Shown: positions 1 to 8,944, counted from the stretch's first letter. The stretch: DNA of 64,000 bases from Clostridium omnivorum (GCF_026012015.1 NZ_BRXR01000001.1:590001-654000); one strand, 5' to 3'. The notes: generated by a model not told the origin, from the sequence alone. Translations and numbers: made by a program.

Positions 1-376
1 TATTATTTTTAATTCTATTAGGCTTTGCTTTAGGTTTTATAACTACGTCCTTTTTATTCTTATCTTTTTTATAAGGCACTATTTTATAATCAGGCTTGTT
101 ATTCTTATTTGCTCGACTGCTAGCACCTATTTTAGTCATATCAAAGAACCATAAAAACAACACTATAAAAACAAATGAAAATGCATAATCTAAAATAGTA
201 TTTTTATATGTAGTTCCGAAAATGGTTTGTAAAAATAATACTCCAATTGCAATTCCTAATATAATCCACTTGTTAACCTTAAGCTTTGAAAACACGTAGA
301 CTCTTAAAACATTGTAGACAATTAAAGCAACTGCAGCATAGACTATAAAAAATAAAATTGTTCTGCCCCAGTTCAT
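1..376 (-). CDS. Hypothetical membrane protein, C-terminus cut off by the window edge
   Basis: An open reading frame starts with ATG at 376 behind a strong AGAGGAGGG ribosome binding site and runs off the left edge without a stop, so at least 125 codons are present. The visible protein begins MNWGRTILFFIVYAA and has about three hydrophobic segments (roughly residues 6-25, 36-55 and 64-80), followed by a very basic Lys/Asn-rich tail from about residue 85. I recognise no family. It is divergent from the asnC-like gene at 570, with a promoter region of about 190 bp between them. A short integral membrane protein with a cytoplasmic basic tail is all that can be said. Confidence 0.75.
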   Translation of the reverse strand, partial: MNWGRTILFFIVYAAVALIVYNVLRVYVFSKLKVNKWIILGIAIGVLFLQTIFGTTYKNTILDYAFSFVFIVLFLWFFDMTKIGASSRANKNNKPDYKIVPYKKDKNKKDVVIKPKAKPNRIKNN

Positions 377-475
377 CGTATCCCTCCTCTATAGTTTATT
401 ACTATAATATTATGATATATTTTTGGAAATATATCAACACAATAAAAATAACATTAAATTTATTGATAATAATTA

Positions 476-503
476 TTGGAAATATTTCTTTTTCTGTTAT
501 AAT
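476..503 (+). promoter_or_regulatory. Sigma-A-type promoter of the AsnC-like gene
   Basis: TTGGAA (476-481) and TATAAT (498-503) are separated by 16 bp and lie about 65 bp upstream of the chosen start codon of the AsnC-like regulator. The -10 is a perfect consensus match. Confidence 0.6.
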
Positions 504-569
504 GATTATATGCAAAATAAAGAATAAGTAATTTTAAACAGCTTAATGTTAACGGGAGTGGGAATGGAT

Positions 570-1037
570 ATGGAATCAAATACAAGTCTTAAATTAGATG
601 ACTTAGATTTTCAAATTTTAAACATATTATTTACTGATTCGCGTACACCTTTTTTAGAAATTGCTAGGCAGTGTGATGTTAGTGGCGGAACGATTCATGT
701 GCGAATGAAAAAGATGGAAGACCTAGGAATAATTAAGGGAACTAAACTTATTGTAGACCCATCAAAGCTCGGTTATGATGTGTGCTGTTTTATTGGTATA
801 CATCTAGAAAAGGCATCTTGTTTTAATTCTGTTCTTGATGAGATGAAAAAAATAAATGAGATAGTTGAGCTTCATTATACCACTGGAAGCTATTCAATAT
901 TAATGAAAGTACTATGTAAAAATATGAGTCACCTCCAAGATTTAATTATGAACAAAATTCAATGTATAGATGGAGTTCAAAGTACAAATACATTTATTTC
1001 TCTTTTAAAGCCTATTGATAGAAATCTACAGTTATAA
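570..1037 (+). CDS. asnC: AsnC-type Lrp/AsnC family transcriptional regulator
   Basis: The 155-residue protein has an N-terminal winged helix-turn-helix (about residues 8-60, with VSGGTIHVRMKKMEDLGII as recognition region) and a C-terminal RAM ligand-binding domain (about 70-150). Several stretches, GYDVCCFIGIHL, YTTGSYSI and NKIQCIDGVQST, closely resemble E. coli AsnC, which senses asparagine and controls asparagine synthetase AsnA. That makes this an AsnC-like member rather than a generic Lrp, though no asnA gene is nearby, so the target is inferred only. ATG at 570 was preferred over ATG at 546 or 564 because the GGGAGTGGG at 554-562 then sits at proper spacing. It is a single-gene unit with its own promoter and terminator. 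Confidence 0.85.
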   Translation: MESNTSLKLDDLDFQILNILFTDSRTPFLEIARQCDVSGGTIHVRMKKMEDLGIIKGTKLIVDPSKLGYDVCCFIGIHLEKASCFNSVLDEMKKINEIVELHYTTGSYSILMKVLCKNMSHLQDLIMNKIQCIDGVQSTNTFISLLKPIDRNLQL

Positions 1038-1065
1038 ATTATAATATATATTTGTTCTTAGTATT

Positions 1066-1088
1066 AAAGACCTCATAATGAGGTCTTT
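1066..1088. terminator. Bidirectional intrinsic terminator
   Basis: AAAGACCTCA (1066-1075) pairs with TGAGGTCTTT (1079-1088) around a 3-base loop. It separates the convergent AsnC-like gene and the lipoprotein gene and overlaps the stop codon of the latter. Confidence 0.85.
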
Positions 1089-1612
1089 TAATATTCCTGC
1101 CATTCTTTCTTCATTTCTTCAAAGCTCTCCCCTTTAGTATTCTTTACAACAAAATTAGGAGTAATTTGTGAAGCTTTTATAATTGTATAAGGATAAGTTA
1201 TCACTTGAGTTACCATTGCATTGGTCTTTGGTCCATATTCTTCTACTGTAATATTTGTGATGCCTTCTATATCTTCAACTGACTTTACTTTAATACTGTA
1301 ACCGCCTGTTGATCTTTTTCCTAAAAATATTGCTATATAGTAAGTATTATTTTTTTCTTCATAAAAGTATCCCCTATTTGGCATTAGTAATTTAATAGAG
1401 TTTGCCATATTAGCTGGAAGTTCATTTTCTCTTGCCTCACTGAATTCAATTTCATTATTAGTTAATCCCTCAGGAATTTCTTTTTTCTTCTCACTATCTT
1501 TTTCTATATTCACTGGTGAAGTATTAACTTTATCACTTACTGGCTTACTCCCGCAGCCAGAAATTATAGCAGTGGACATAATTACTGCAAATAAACTTAC
1601 TATTTTTTTCAT
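1088..1612 (-). CDS. Hypothetical lipoprotein
   Basis: The 174-residue protein starts with a type II signal peptide (MKKIVSLFAVIMSTAIISGC) whose lipobox ISGC places the lipidated Cys at position 20, so it should be anchored on the outer face of the cytoplasmic membrane. A charged Ser/Lys/Glu-rich linker follows (about 21-55), then a compact domain of about 115 residues containing ANSIKLLMPNRGYFYEE and a KRSTGGYSIKVKSVE segment. A STGGYS motif of this kind resembles the PrcB/protease-complex-type domain, but this is a weak impression. AAGGAG precedes the ATG. No functional link with the neighbours is evident. Confidence 0.8.
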   Translation of the reverse strand: MKKIVSLFAVIMSTAIISGCGSKPVSDKVNTSPVNIEKDSEKKKEIPEGLTNNEIEFSEARENELPANMANSIKLLMPNRGYFYEEKNNTYYIAIFLGKRSTGGYSIKVKSVEDIEGITNITVEEYGPKTNAMVTQVITYPYTIIKASQITPNFVVKNTKGESFEEMKKEWQEY

Positions 1613-1813
1613 ACCCTATCTCCTTAACTTTTATCTTTCATTTTATGCTATATCTTAATTTTAACTAAAAATATGAAATTTATAACCAAATTCCAACAAA
1701 TTTAACAAAACCATAATTTTTTCTCCTCTACTCTTTTCCAATTAGCTGTGATAAAATAACTTTGGGTAGTATCTTTAGGAACTGCACCGAATTGTTTTTT
1801 GAATTTATTTAAT

Positions 1814-1885
1814 CTGCTCATATCACGGGAATGAGACAGCTATATCAGCGCAAGTTTAAGCCTCTGTATAGCAGAGGCTATTTTG
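1814..1885 (+). ncRNA. Structured leader of the pantothenate operon (candidate pan-type RNA plus terminator)
   Basis: Two hairpins lie just before the first gene of the pan operon. The first pairs CTG (1814-1816) plus CTCAT (1817-1821) with ATGAG (1831-1835) and CAG (1837-1839), leaving an unpaired A at 1836 and a 9-base loop. The second is a terminator-like hairpin, AGCCTCTG (1859-1866) with CAGAGGCT (1872-1879), followed by ATTTTGTTTATTTTATT. Hairpins with bulged adenines upstream of panB/panD in Firmicutes are known as the pan RNA motif. Assignment to that family is a guess from context and the bulged A. Confidence 0.45.
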
Positions 1886-1910
1886 TTTATTTTATTAAGG
1901 TGGTGAGGCT

Positions 1911-2765
1911 TTGAACATAGGCTTTATAGGAGCCGGAAAGGTTGGTTTTTCATTAGGCAAATATTTTTCTATTAATAGTATAAACTTATCTGGGTATTAC
2001 AGTAGAAGTTTTACATCCTCTAAACAAGCTGCAGAGTTTACCGATTCTAAGGCTTATGAAAATATAGAGGAATTCTTAAATGCTACAGATATTATTTTTA
2101 TAACCACTCCCGATGATATGATATTAACTGTTTGGAACGAAATATATAAATATAAATTGCAAAATAAATTCATATGCCACTGTAGTGGTTCACTTTCTTC
2201 AAAAATCTTTTCAAACTTAAACAATTCAGGTGCCTTTGGATATTCTATTCACCCTATATATGCATTTTCAGATAGATATAATTCCTATAAAAATTTAAAT
2301 GAAGCCTTTTTCTCAATTGAAGGCGATGATAAACATATTGATACTATGAAAAATATCTTTAAAGTACTAAAAAACAAATATTTTGTTATAGCTGCTAATA
2401 ATAAGCCACTATACCATCTTGCCAGCGTAACAGTGTCTAATTTAGTATTATCTCTAATAGATACTGGTTGTGAAGAATTAGTAAGCTGCGGTATAAATGG
2501 TGAAGATGCACTAAAAGCACTACTTCCTCTTATAGAAAACAACATAAAAAACATAAGCAAAAATGGTATAATCAATTCCCTTACTGGTCCAGTTGAAAGA
2601 GGGGATCTAAATACTATAAAGCATCACGTGGAAATTATTCCATTTGAATTTAGAAATACCTATAGTGAATTATCTTTTAATCTATTAAAGTTATCTGAAA
2701 AAAAGCATCATGATAGGGACTATTCCGCATTAAAACAATACTTTAATGAGATAAAAAATCACTGA
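1911..2765 (+). CDS. panG: Ketopantoate reductase, PanG type (Rossmann plus DUF2520)
   Basis: The 284-residue protein has an N-terminal NAD(P)-binding Rossmann fold (GFIGAGKVGFSLG at 4-16, TTPDDMI near 65) and a helical C-terminal DUF2520 domain containing LAGVTVSN-like LASVTVSN. DUF2520 proteins named PanG were shown in other bacteria to reduce ketopantoate to pantoate. It is first in a panG-panB-panC-panD operon and no panE or ilvC is present here, which supports that role. The TTG start at 1911 is fixed by AAGGTGGTGAGG at 1898-1909. Expression is probably governed by the leader hairpins just upstream. Confidence 0.8.
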   Translation: MNIGFIGAGKVGFSLGKYFSINSINLSGYYSRSFTSSKQAAEFTDSKAYENIEEFLNATDIIFITTPDDMILTVWNEIYKYKLQNKFICHCSGSLSSKIFSNLNNSGAFGYSIHPIYAFSDRYNSYKNLNEAFFSIEGDDKHIDTMKNIFKVLKNKYFVIAANNKPLYHLASVTVSNLVLSLIDTGCEELVSCGINGEDALKALLPLIENNIKNISKNGIINSLTGPVERGDLNTIKHHVEIIPFEFRNTYSELSFNLLKLSEKKHHDRDYSALKQYFNEIKNH

Positions 2766-2782
2766 ATAATTTGTGAATATTA

Positions 2783-2803
2783 GCACGGTAAGTTACTCCG
2801 TGC
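2783..2803 (+). other. Intercistronic hairpin between panG and panB
   Basis: GCACGG (2783-2788) pairs with CCGTGC (2798-2803) around a 9-base loop. It has no U-tract, so it is more likely an RNA-stability or translational element than a terminator. The panB ribosome binding site follows immediately. Confidence 0.4.
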
Positions 2804-2827
2804 CATTGGTGAAGAGGAGGAGCTAAA

Positions 2828-3655
2828 TTGAAAAATACTGTTGCAACCTTTAAGCAGTCAAAATTAAAGGGTGAAAAACTATCTATGCTTACTGCATATG
2901 ACTATTCAATGGCAAGACTTATGGATAGCTCAGAAATAAATGGCATACTAGTTGGAGATTCTCTTGGAATGGTTTGTCTAGGATATAAAGACACACTTAG
3001 TGTAACCATGGAAGATATGATACACCATACTAAAGCAGTTTCAAGAGGTGTAAAGAATGCTTTAGTTGTTGGCGATATGCCTTTTATGTCTTATCAAACC
3101 TCTACTTATGATGCTGTAAAAAATGCAGGCAGACTTATTCAAGAAGGTACAGCTGAAGCGGTAAAGCTAGAAGGTGGAGCTTCAGTAGAAGAGCAAATCA
3201 AAGCTATAGTAAAAGCACAGATTCCTGTAATGGGTCATATAGGTCTTACTCCACAATCTATAAATATATTTGGAGGCTTTAAGGTTCAAGGAAAAGATAG
3301 CAGTTCAGCAAGACAGATAATAGATGATGCTAAGAAATTAGAAGAAGCAGGTGCTTTTTCTATAGTACTAGAATGTGTACCAGCTGAACTTGCTAGCCGC
3401 ATTACCGAATCAGTATCAATTCCAACCATTGGAATCGGTGCAGGTCCAGGTTGTGATGGGCAAATATTAGTGTACCAGGATATGCTTGGGATGTTTTCTG
3501 ATTTAAAGCCTAAGTTTGTAAAAAATTATGCTAATGTTGGTGAAATAATGATAAATGCCTTTAAAAATTACATTGAAGAAGTTAAGCAAGGTGTATTTCC
3601 ACAAACAGTACACTCATTTTCAATGTCAGAGGGTGAATTAAATAAATTATATTAA
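2828..3655 (+). CDS. panB: 3-methyl-2-oxobutanoate hydroxymethyltransferase
   Basis: PanB transfers a hydroxymethyl group from methylene-tetrahydrofolate to alpha-ketoisovalerate, giving ketopantoate, the first committed step to pantothenate and CoA. The 275-residue length is usual for the family. Recognisable parts are [14 protein letters not shown] near the N-terminus, the Mg-binding acid residues in GDSLGMV (Asp44) and [11 protein letters not shown] (Asp83), VKLEGG near 117, GHIGLTPQ and the active-site strand [10 protein letters not shown]. Translation starts with TTG at 2828 behind GAAGAGGAGGAG; the N-terminus aligns well from this codon. It lies 62 bp after panG and 30 bp before panC. 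Confidence 0.95.
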   Translation: MKNTVATFKQSKLKGEKLSMLTAYDYSMARLMDSSEINGILVGDSLGMVCLGYKDTLSVTMEDMIHHTKAVSRGVKNALVVGDMPFMSYQTSTYDAVKNAGRLIQEGTAEAVKLEGGASVEEQIKAIVKAQIPVMGHIGLTPQSINIFGGFKVQGKDSSSARQIIDDAKKLEEAGAFSIVLECVPAELASRITESVSIPTIGIGAGPGCDGQILVYQDMLGMFSDLKPKFVKNYANVGEIMINAFKNYIEEVKQGVFPQTVHSFSMSEGELNKLY

Positions 3656-3685
3656 AATTTTACTATTTGAAGGGAGATTACTAAA

Positions 3686-4525
3686 ATGCATATTGTTCAT
3701 ACTATTAAAGAAGTAAGAGCTCAAATTAAGCTTTGGAGAAATGAAGGTTTGTCAGTAGGTTACATACCAACTATGGGATTTCTTCATGAAGGTCATGCCA
3801 GTCTTATAAAAAAGGCATCAGAAGAAAATGATAGAGTTGTGGTTAGCATATTTGTAAATCCTATACAATTTGGTCCTAATGAAGATTTTGAAAAATACCC
3901 TAGAGACCTTAAAAGAGATTCATATATTTGCAGCAGTAATGGAGCCCATCTAATATTTGCTCCAGAACCCTCCGAAATGTATGTACAAAATAATTCTACA
4001 TTCGTAGATGTAGAAAACATAACTGAAGGTCTATGTGGAGCAAAAAGGCCAGGTCATTTTAAAGGAGTTTGTACAGTTGTATCCAAATTTTTTAATATTA
4101 TTTCTCCAGACAGAGCCTACTTTGGTGAAAAAGATGCTCAACAGCTTGCAGTTATTAGAAAAATGGTAATAGACTTAAACTTTAATATAGAAATTGTTGG
4201 GTGCCCGATAGTCCGAGAACCTGATGGACTTGCTTTGAGTTCAAGAAACACTTATCTATCAGCTGAAGAAAGAAAGGCAGCTCTTATATTGAATAAAAGT
4301 CTTAAATTGGCTAAAGCTTCACTTGAAGCAGGTGAAAAAAATCCATCTGAAATCAAAAGAACAATTATTGATGAACTAAGCAAGGAGCCTTTAGCAAAAA
4401 TAGACTATGTAGAAGTGGTAGATAGTTTATCCTTAAAACCTATAGACTCTATTAATAATAAGATTCTAGTTGCAATAGCTGTTTATATCGGAAAAACCAG
4501 ATTAATTGATAATTTTTCGTTCTAA
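3686..4525 (+). CDS. panC: Pantothenate synthetase (pantoate-beta-alanine ligase)
   Basis: PanC condenses pantoate and beta-alanine with ATP to form pantothenate. The 279-residue protein shows the nucleotidyltransferase signature [10 protein letters not shown] (28-37, the HIGH-like motif), the family sequence FGEKDAQQL (146-154) and the KMSKS-like loop LSSRNTYLS (184-192). The start ATG has AAGGGAGA upstream. It is the third gene of the pan operon; panD begins 34 bp downstream and supplies its beta-alanine. Confidence 0.96.
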   Translation: MHIVHTIKEVRAQIKLWRNEGLSVGYIPTMGFLHEGHASLIKKASEENDRVVVSIFVNPIQFGPNEDFEKYPRDLKRDSYICSSNGAHLIFAPEPSEMYVQNNSTFVDVENITEGLCGAKRPGHFKGVCTVVSKFFNIISPDRAYFGEKDAQQLAVIRKMVIDLNFNIEIVGCPIVREPDGLALSSRNTYLSAEERKAALILNKSLKLAKASLEAGEKNPSEIKRTIIDELSKEPLAKIDYVEVVDSLSLKPIDSINNKILVAIAVYIGKTRLIDNFSF

Positions 4526-4559
4526 TAAAAAAATAATGGAAAACTTTAGGGGGATTCAC

Positions 4560-4943
4560 ATGCAATTAAATATGTTAAAATGTAAAATTCACAGAGCTAC
4601 TATTACTGAAGCAAAATTAAACTATGTTGGAAGTATTACTATAGATACTGCGCTAATGGAAAGCTCAGGACTTTTAGAATATGAAAAGGTTCAGATAGTG
4701 GACATAAATAACGGAAATAGATTTGAAACTTATGTTATACCAGGGGAAAAAAATAGTGGCATAATATGCCTTAATGGAGCTGCTGCTAGATGTGTTCAGC
4801 CTGGAGATAAGATAATAATAATGGCATACTGCCAAATGGATGAAATTGAAGCAAAATCCTATAAACCTACTGTGGTTTTTGTAGATTCTAATAATAAAAT
4901 AAAAGAAATAACTTTTTATGAAAAACATGGAGAAATAAAATAG
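4560..4943 (+). CDS. panD: Aspartate 1-decarboxylase proenzyme
   Basis: PanD decarboxylates aspartate to beta-alanine and self-cleaves to make its pyruvoyl cofactor. ATG at 4560, after TTAGGGGGA, gives a 127-residue protein in which the self-cleavage pair falls exactly at Gly24-Ser25 (YVGSITID), as in the characterised enzyme; a longer upstream frame from 4506 lacks this spacing. [20 protein letters not shown] is the conserved core. Together with panG, panB and panC it completes synthesis of pantothenate from ketoisovalerate and aspartate. Confidence 0.95.
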   Translation: MQLNMLKCKIHRATITEAKLNYVGSITIDTALMESSGLLEYEKVQIVDINNGNRFETYVIPGEKNSGIICLNGAAARCVQPGDKIIIMAYCQMDEIEAKSYKPTVVFVDSNNKIKEITFYEKHGEIK

Positions 4944-5015
4944 AATTCTACTTATAATTTTCTAAAATCTGAAGATACTATTCTTGAATAAATAAATTAA
5001 AAGGAGATGTATTCT

Positions 5016-5237
5016 ATGAGAGCATTAGATACAATTGCACTATTGTTAGTAATAATAGGTGCAGTTAATTGGGGATTAATAGGATTTTTCCGTTTTGACT
5101 TAGTTGCTGCTCTGTTCGGAGATATGTCAACATTTTCAAGAATAGTATATGCTCTAGTAGGTATTGCAGGTCTTTATGCTATATCCTTCTTAGGAAGAGA
5201 TAGATATGGTGATAGAGATGTAGAAGTACACAGATAA
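5016..5237 (+). CDS. DUF378 small membrane protein
   Basis: A 73-residue protein with two transmembrane helices (about 4-24 and 45-62). ALDTIALLLVIIGAVNWGLIGFF is typical of DUF378 (YuzA-like) proteins of unknown function. ATG at 5016 was chosen over ATG at 5007 because AAGGAG (5001-5006) would otherwise touch the start codon. It could be the last gene of the pan transcript (72 bp gap, no terminator seen between), but a functional link is not evident. Confidence 0.85.
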   Translation: MRALDTIALLLVIIGAVNWGLIGFFRFDLVAALFGDMSTFSRIVYALVGIAGLYAISFLGRDRYGDRDVEVHR

Positions 5238-5254
5238 TATCTTAATCTAAAAGT

Positions 5255-5286
5255 AATAAGCTGCAGCATATTTGCTGCAGCTTATT
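5255..5286. terminator. Intrinsic terminator after the pan/DUF378 unit
   Basis: A perfect 14-bp stem, AATAAGCTGCAGCA (5255-5268) with its complement at 5273-5286, closes a 4-base loop and is followed by ATTTTTTAT. It also lies just past the end of the convergent gene at 5320. Confidence 0.9.
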
Positions 5287-5319
5287 ATTTTTTATAACTT
5301 TATAGGCTTAAACTAGCTA

Positions 5320-5838
5320 TCAAAATCTAATTTTGAATCTTTGTCTTTGATATCTATCCCTTTCATTGTATCTTACAGTTAACCTCATAATATAATTTAG
5401 CTGCTCCATTTCACTGGATTTAACTCCATAAAGCAATCCTTTATATTTATCTTTATAATACTGAGAGTAATCAATAATTATTTCCTTTTTAATTAGGAAT
5501 AGCTCTTTTGTTACTTGATCTCCCCATCTCCATCTAAAAGAATCATGCAAACTCTCTAAATCCTTAGAGGTAGCTGCTAAATTATCTATCATCTGTTTTT
5601 TTGTGATTTTGTTATTGTTATAATCTTTAGTATATATATCAGCATTCTTTATTATATCTTGAAAGGATACATTCACTTTTGCTTCATATGCTTTATATCT
5701 CTTATAGTTTATCTTATCAACATTAAAGTAGAGAAAAATGATGACTAAGATAATGATCGCTAATAAATAAGCTCCTGCTACAAAAGGTAGGCTTTTGTTA
5801 TTTTTTCGCCTTCTAACGCGATAGCCATATAAAGACAA
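5320..5838 (-). CDS. Hypothetical single-pass membrane protein
   Basis: The 172-residue protein has a short basic N-terminus (RVRRRKNN), one strong transmembrane helix (about 18-39) and a charged, mainly helical outside domain with many Lys, Tyr and Asp residues. No family is recognised. The likely start is TTG at 5838 behind GGAGAG; no in-frame ATG lies near. It is 82 bp downstream of the PEPCK-like gene on the same strand, and a hairpin (5851-5860 with 5877-5886) sits between them close to its ribosome binding site, which could limit or regulate its translation. Confidence 0.7.
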   Translation of the reverse strand: MSLYGYRVRRRKNNKSLPFVAGAYLLAIIILVIIFLYFNVDKINYKRYKAYEAKVNVSFQDIIKNADIYTKDYNNNKITKKQMIDNLAATSKDLESLHDSFRWRWGDQVTKELFLIKKEIIIDYSQYYKDKYKGLLYGVKSSEMEQLNYIMRLTVRYNERDRYQRQRFKIRF

Positions 5839-5920
5839 TTTTATCTCTCCACTTATTGCTATATATATATTTATAAAGCAATAAGTTAAAAATAGAACTT
5901 ATTTATCATTTTATTATTAT

Positions 5921-7669
5921 TTATTTAAAATTTTTTATTATATTAAACAATTTGATTGCTGCATTTTTAGGGCCTTCCTTTTCCTTGCCTTCTATTCCAA
6001 GACAAGTTCTTATTTGTCCAACCTTAACCCCAGTATCAAACATAGCTTTAAAGTAATTTTCAATGAGTATATCAGTTTCTTTAATTTTTTGAACAGGTCC
6101 AAAAGGATTTGCAAAATAAGATTTTACAAGACCTTTTTCTGAAGTAGTTCCTTTGGCCATTCTGGCACCATCTTTAAATACCTCTATTGCAGCTTCTGGA
6201 TTATTAAAATATTCTATTTCTTCCATTCCATCAGTTACTTCTTCATAGTTATTTGCGTACAAGAATAAATCTACAGGATATCCTTTAATTATTTCTTTAT
6301 AAGTAGCAACCGGCATTACAAGTCTAGCATTTGTTTTGTCAGGATTCATAAAGATACTTCTGTCAATTTCCTTAAAGGCATAGCCCTGATCTAAATCATC
6401 AAGCCTAACGAATGCACCTATTTCCGTACCATAACCAAACAGCTTGCTGTTTTCATCTAATTTAACTACTCCCATATCATCAAATACTATGGTCATATCA
6501 CTTATATAATCTTCACTAAGCCCTCTAAATGCCTCAAGGCTTTCGGATTTTCCTGCACCACTATCCCCCATTATTATTACGTTTGCTGACTTTCCATTTT
6601 TCATTACTATATTTACCATGGCACCATGTATTGGTAAGTATCCTCTTTTTATCATTATTAAGTTATGAAGAGTAAGTGTCATTTTCTTCATATAGCCAAA
6701 ATAATCTATAGCATCTCCATAACTAACGAGCCCCATCATTATATCATTCAAAGTATCATCATAAAATACAGTTCTTATATCAGTATTATTATCTCTTGCT
6801 CCAAATACAAATACTATGTCAGGTTTAGTGCCTTTATATTCTTCTACCCTTGCCATTTCAAACAAATTGCACAAGGTTACACCGTGAGCCATAAAATCTC
6901 TATGAAAATATATATAAGCAAGTAGCGATCCTACCTTAGCAGGATAGCAAAAGAAGTGATCTTTATTAATTGTACAATCTTTAAGTGGATTTTCATAACA
7001 TTCATTGAATACTCCTGCCCTGGTATTTTTCTTTGGATAAGATATGAAAGGTGGATCTATCATAATTGATCCTATAAAAGGAATGTCCTTCAATGATTCG
7101 TAGCCATTAGGAAGTCTCCATCTATTATCATTAACAATAATTCCTGCATTTCCGCCAGCTGGCAGCTGTCTATAAACAGAAGGCTTATAGCCTAATACAT
7201 TTTCTTCTATTTTTCTATAAAGGCTTAAAATAAGCATGGAAAATTGGTTATTTGCATCAAGAAAACTTGTACTTTCTAGTCCCTCATTCATCCTAGTACT
7301 ATGAACTATTGAATATCTCTCAAGCTTTCTCCAAAATGAATACAAATCTTCAATAAAATTAATAAAGTAATCCTTATTGCTTAAAAGATTTTCATATTTT
7401 GTACCTATCTTTGAAACTTCCTCTGCATTAACTACAGTTAACAATTTAAATAAATTAGTAATATCTTCTACTATAAGTTTGCTTTCACTATGGAAGCTTT
7501 CAACTAGGTATTTATAAACGTTTGTGTTTCTGGCTTTTATTCTATCGTAATATGCACTTAATATTCTTTTAAATCCATCACTGTCTAAGAGTTTTTCATT
7601 AGTATCACAATATTTAGCTGTGAAGTTTATCATTACTTTCTCATTGCTTAAAGAAAATTCCTTTTTCAT
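5921..7669 (-). CDS. PEP carboxykinase-like P-loop protein
   Basis: A 582-residue soluble protein. The C-terminal half carries a P-loop, IIMGDSGAGKSESLEAF (GDSGAGKS at about 368-375), followed by ISDMTIVFDDMG, the arrangement seen in ATP-dependent PEP carboxykinases and HPr kinases; the N-terminal 200 residues are helical and unlike classical PEPCK. Clostridial proteins of this kind are usually annotated as PEP-carboxykinase-like. I do not see the full canonical PEPCK active-site set, so enzymatic PEPCK activity is uncertain and a regulatory kinase is also possible. ATG at 7669 follows AAGGAG. Its leader resembles the recurrent leader RNA found elsewhere in the window. Confidence 0.6.
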   Translation of the reverse strand: MKKEFSLSNEKVMINFTAKYCDTNEKLLDSDGFKRILSAYYDRIKARNTNVYKYLVESFHSESKLIVEDITNLFKLLTVVNAEEVSKIGTKYENLLSNKDYFINFIEDLYSFWRKLERYSIVHSTRMNEGLESTSFLDANNQFSMLILSLYRKIEENVLGYKPSVYRQLPAGGNAGIIVNDNRWRLPNGYESLKDIPFIGSIMIDPPFISYPKKNTRAGVFNECYENPLKDCTINKDHFFCYPAKVGSLLAYIYFHRDFMAHGVTLCNLFEMARVEEYKGTKPDIVFVFGARDNNTDIRTVFYDDTLNDIMMGLVSYGDAIDYFGYMKKMTLTLHNLIMIKRGYLPIHGAMVNIVMKNGKSANVIIMGDSGAGKSESLEAFRGLSEDYISDMTIVFDDMGVVKLDENSKLFGYGTEIGAFVRLDDLDQGYAFKEIDRSIFMNPDKTNARLVMPVATYKEIIKGYPVDLFLYANNYEEVTDGMEEIEYFNNPEAAIEVFKDGARMAKGTTSEKGLVKSYFANPFGPVQKIKETDILIENYFKAMFDTGVKVGQIRTCLGIEGKEKEGPKNAAIKLFNIIKNFK

Positions 7670-7680
7670 TTTTTTCTCCT

Positions 7681-7760
7681 TTCACTGGTCACACTGGGTA
7701 ATTTATTCATGCCATTCCCGTCGGCAGGCTAAACATAAAATATCAATTAGACCTTTTATC
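7681..7760 (-). ncRNA. Diverged copy of the recurrent leader RNA, upstream of the PEPCK-like gene
   Basis: Read on the minus strand, GG-TC-TAATT (7753-7745) can pair with AATTA-CC (7703-7697), and the second strand is followed by CAGTGT, as in the copies at 9100, 9747 and 56150. An internal hairpin TGCC/GGCA encloses GACGGGAAT. The first hairpin seen in the other copies is missing, so this is the weakest member. Confidence 0.35.
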
Positions 7761-7886
7761 TACTGTCACAAGAATTAAATCAAAGATCTTATTTCTTTCA
7801 CTATTATATATTATCATACTTTTGCAACATTGACATACAAAAGTATTCATTTTTTTGTTGGTATTTTATAACTACACAAAAAAATA

Positions 7887-7917
7887 TTAAGCATTGTCCC
7901 TTTTAAACAATGCTTAA
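7887..7917 (-). terminator. Intrinsic terminator downstream of the LD-carboxypeptidase gene
   Basis: On the minus strand an 11-bp stem (7917-7907 with 7897-7887) is followed by a run of seven T within ATATTTTTTTG. The rest of the 354-bp gap between 7669 and 8024 holds the PEPCK-like gene's promoter and leader. Confidence 0.8.
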
Positions 7918-8023
7918 CACTAATATCATTTCCATTATATTATATATAGAATTGAAATATAACTGCAGTATTTTAAAATTATGCTTGCACAACTTAATAC
8001 TTTTCAGCATATTATAATGAACT

Positions 8024-8944
8024 TTATTTTACAACAGGTTCAAGTACATCTACACTGCCTTTTCTATAATTGAGTTCAACTCTAGCTCCTATAGGCAGAG
8101 TAAGTTTAGGATAAGAATGACCTGACATAAGATTCAACATTACTGGTTTGTTTAGACTCAATATTCTATTTTCAATAACCTGCCAAAGGGTAAATTCATT
8201 TTCTTTTTCACCATTTATATCACAATCCGTAAACTGACCAAGAATTATCCCCTTACACTGCTGAAGTTTTCCAGCTAAAAGTAGTTGAGTCAGCATTCTA
8301 TCTATTCTATAAGGTTCTTCTCCTACTTCTTCTAAAAATAATATCTTATTTTTTGTATCTATTTCATAAGGAGTTCCTAAATTGCTTGTTATTAGACATA
8401 GATTCCCACCAACTAATTCACCCTGAACATTTTCTTTTCCATAGCATTCAAGTATAATTGAAGAAGGATTCATAATACTATATGGCTTAAACCCATCTTT
8501 TAATGTATTTAATAAGCTCATAAGTGTATTCTTTTCTTGAAGATCACTGCTTAGAGTAGGCCCATGAAAAGTGATAAGACCGCACCTTTGATTTATAGTA
8601 TTGAGAAGTACTGTAATATCGCTATAACCAATAATTATTTTGGGATGTTTTTTAATTAAGTCGAAGTCAATAAATGGCAAAATTCTCATGCTGCCATATC
8701 CGCCGCGGACGCATAAAATCATATCTATGGAATCATCTATAAACATTCTCATTATATCCTCAGCTCTATCTTTATCTCTTCCTGCAAAATATCCCCATTT
8801 GTCATAAACATGCTTGCCTTCAGCTATATTAAAGCCTAGATCTGCTATTATTTTCTTGCCATTGTTAATATTTTCTATACTTTCGATGCTAGCTGGTGAT
8901 ATAAGTCCTATAGTATCTCCATTTTTTAATCTTTTACCTATCAT
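8024..8944 (-). CDS. ldcA: LD-carboxypeptidase / MccF-like serine peptidase (S66 family)
   Basis: The 306-residue cytoplasmic protein matches the S66 family, which releases the terminal D-Ala from muropeptide tetrapeptides (LdcA) or cleaves microcin C-type conjugates (MccF). The catalytic Ser is in IIGYSDIT (Ser108), the Glu in FLEEVGEEPYRIDRML (205/206) and the His in LMSGHSYPKLTLPIG (His276); CVRGGYGSMRILP and TFHGPT are also family signatures. Length is normal. It is a single-gene unit with its own terminator. Peptidoglycan recycling is the default role; an antibiotic-cleaving role cannot be excluded from sequence. Confidence 0.88.
   Translation of the reverse strand: MIGKRLKNGDTIGLISPASIESIENINNGKKIIADLGFNIAEGKHVYDKWGYFAGRDKDRAEDIMRMFIDDSIDMILCVRGGYGSMRILPFIDFDLIKKHPKIIIGYSDITVLLNTINQRCGLITFHGPTLSSDLQEKNTLMSLLNTLKDGFKPYSIMNPSSIILECYGKENVQGELVGGNLCLITSNLGTPYEIDTKNKILFLEEVGEEPYRIDRMLTQLLLAGKLQQCKGIILGQFTDCDINGEKENEFTLWQVIENRILSLNKPVMLNLMSGHSYPKLTLPIGARVELNYRKGSVDVLEPVVK

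Noticed and set aside
1702-1821. A 39-codon minus-strand frame in the region before the pan leader (MSRLNKFKKQFGAVPKDT...)
   Set aside because: It reads like protein and might be a gene remnant, but has no ribosome binding site and its start lies inside the leader hairpin; support is too weak to annotate.
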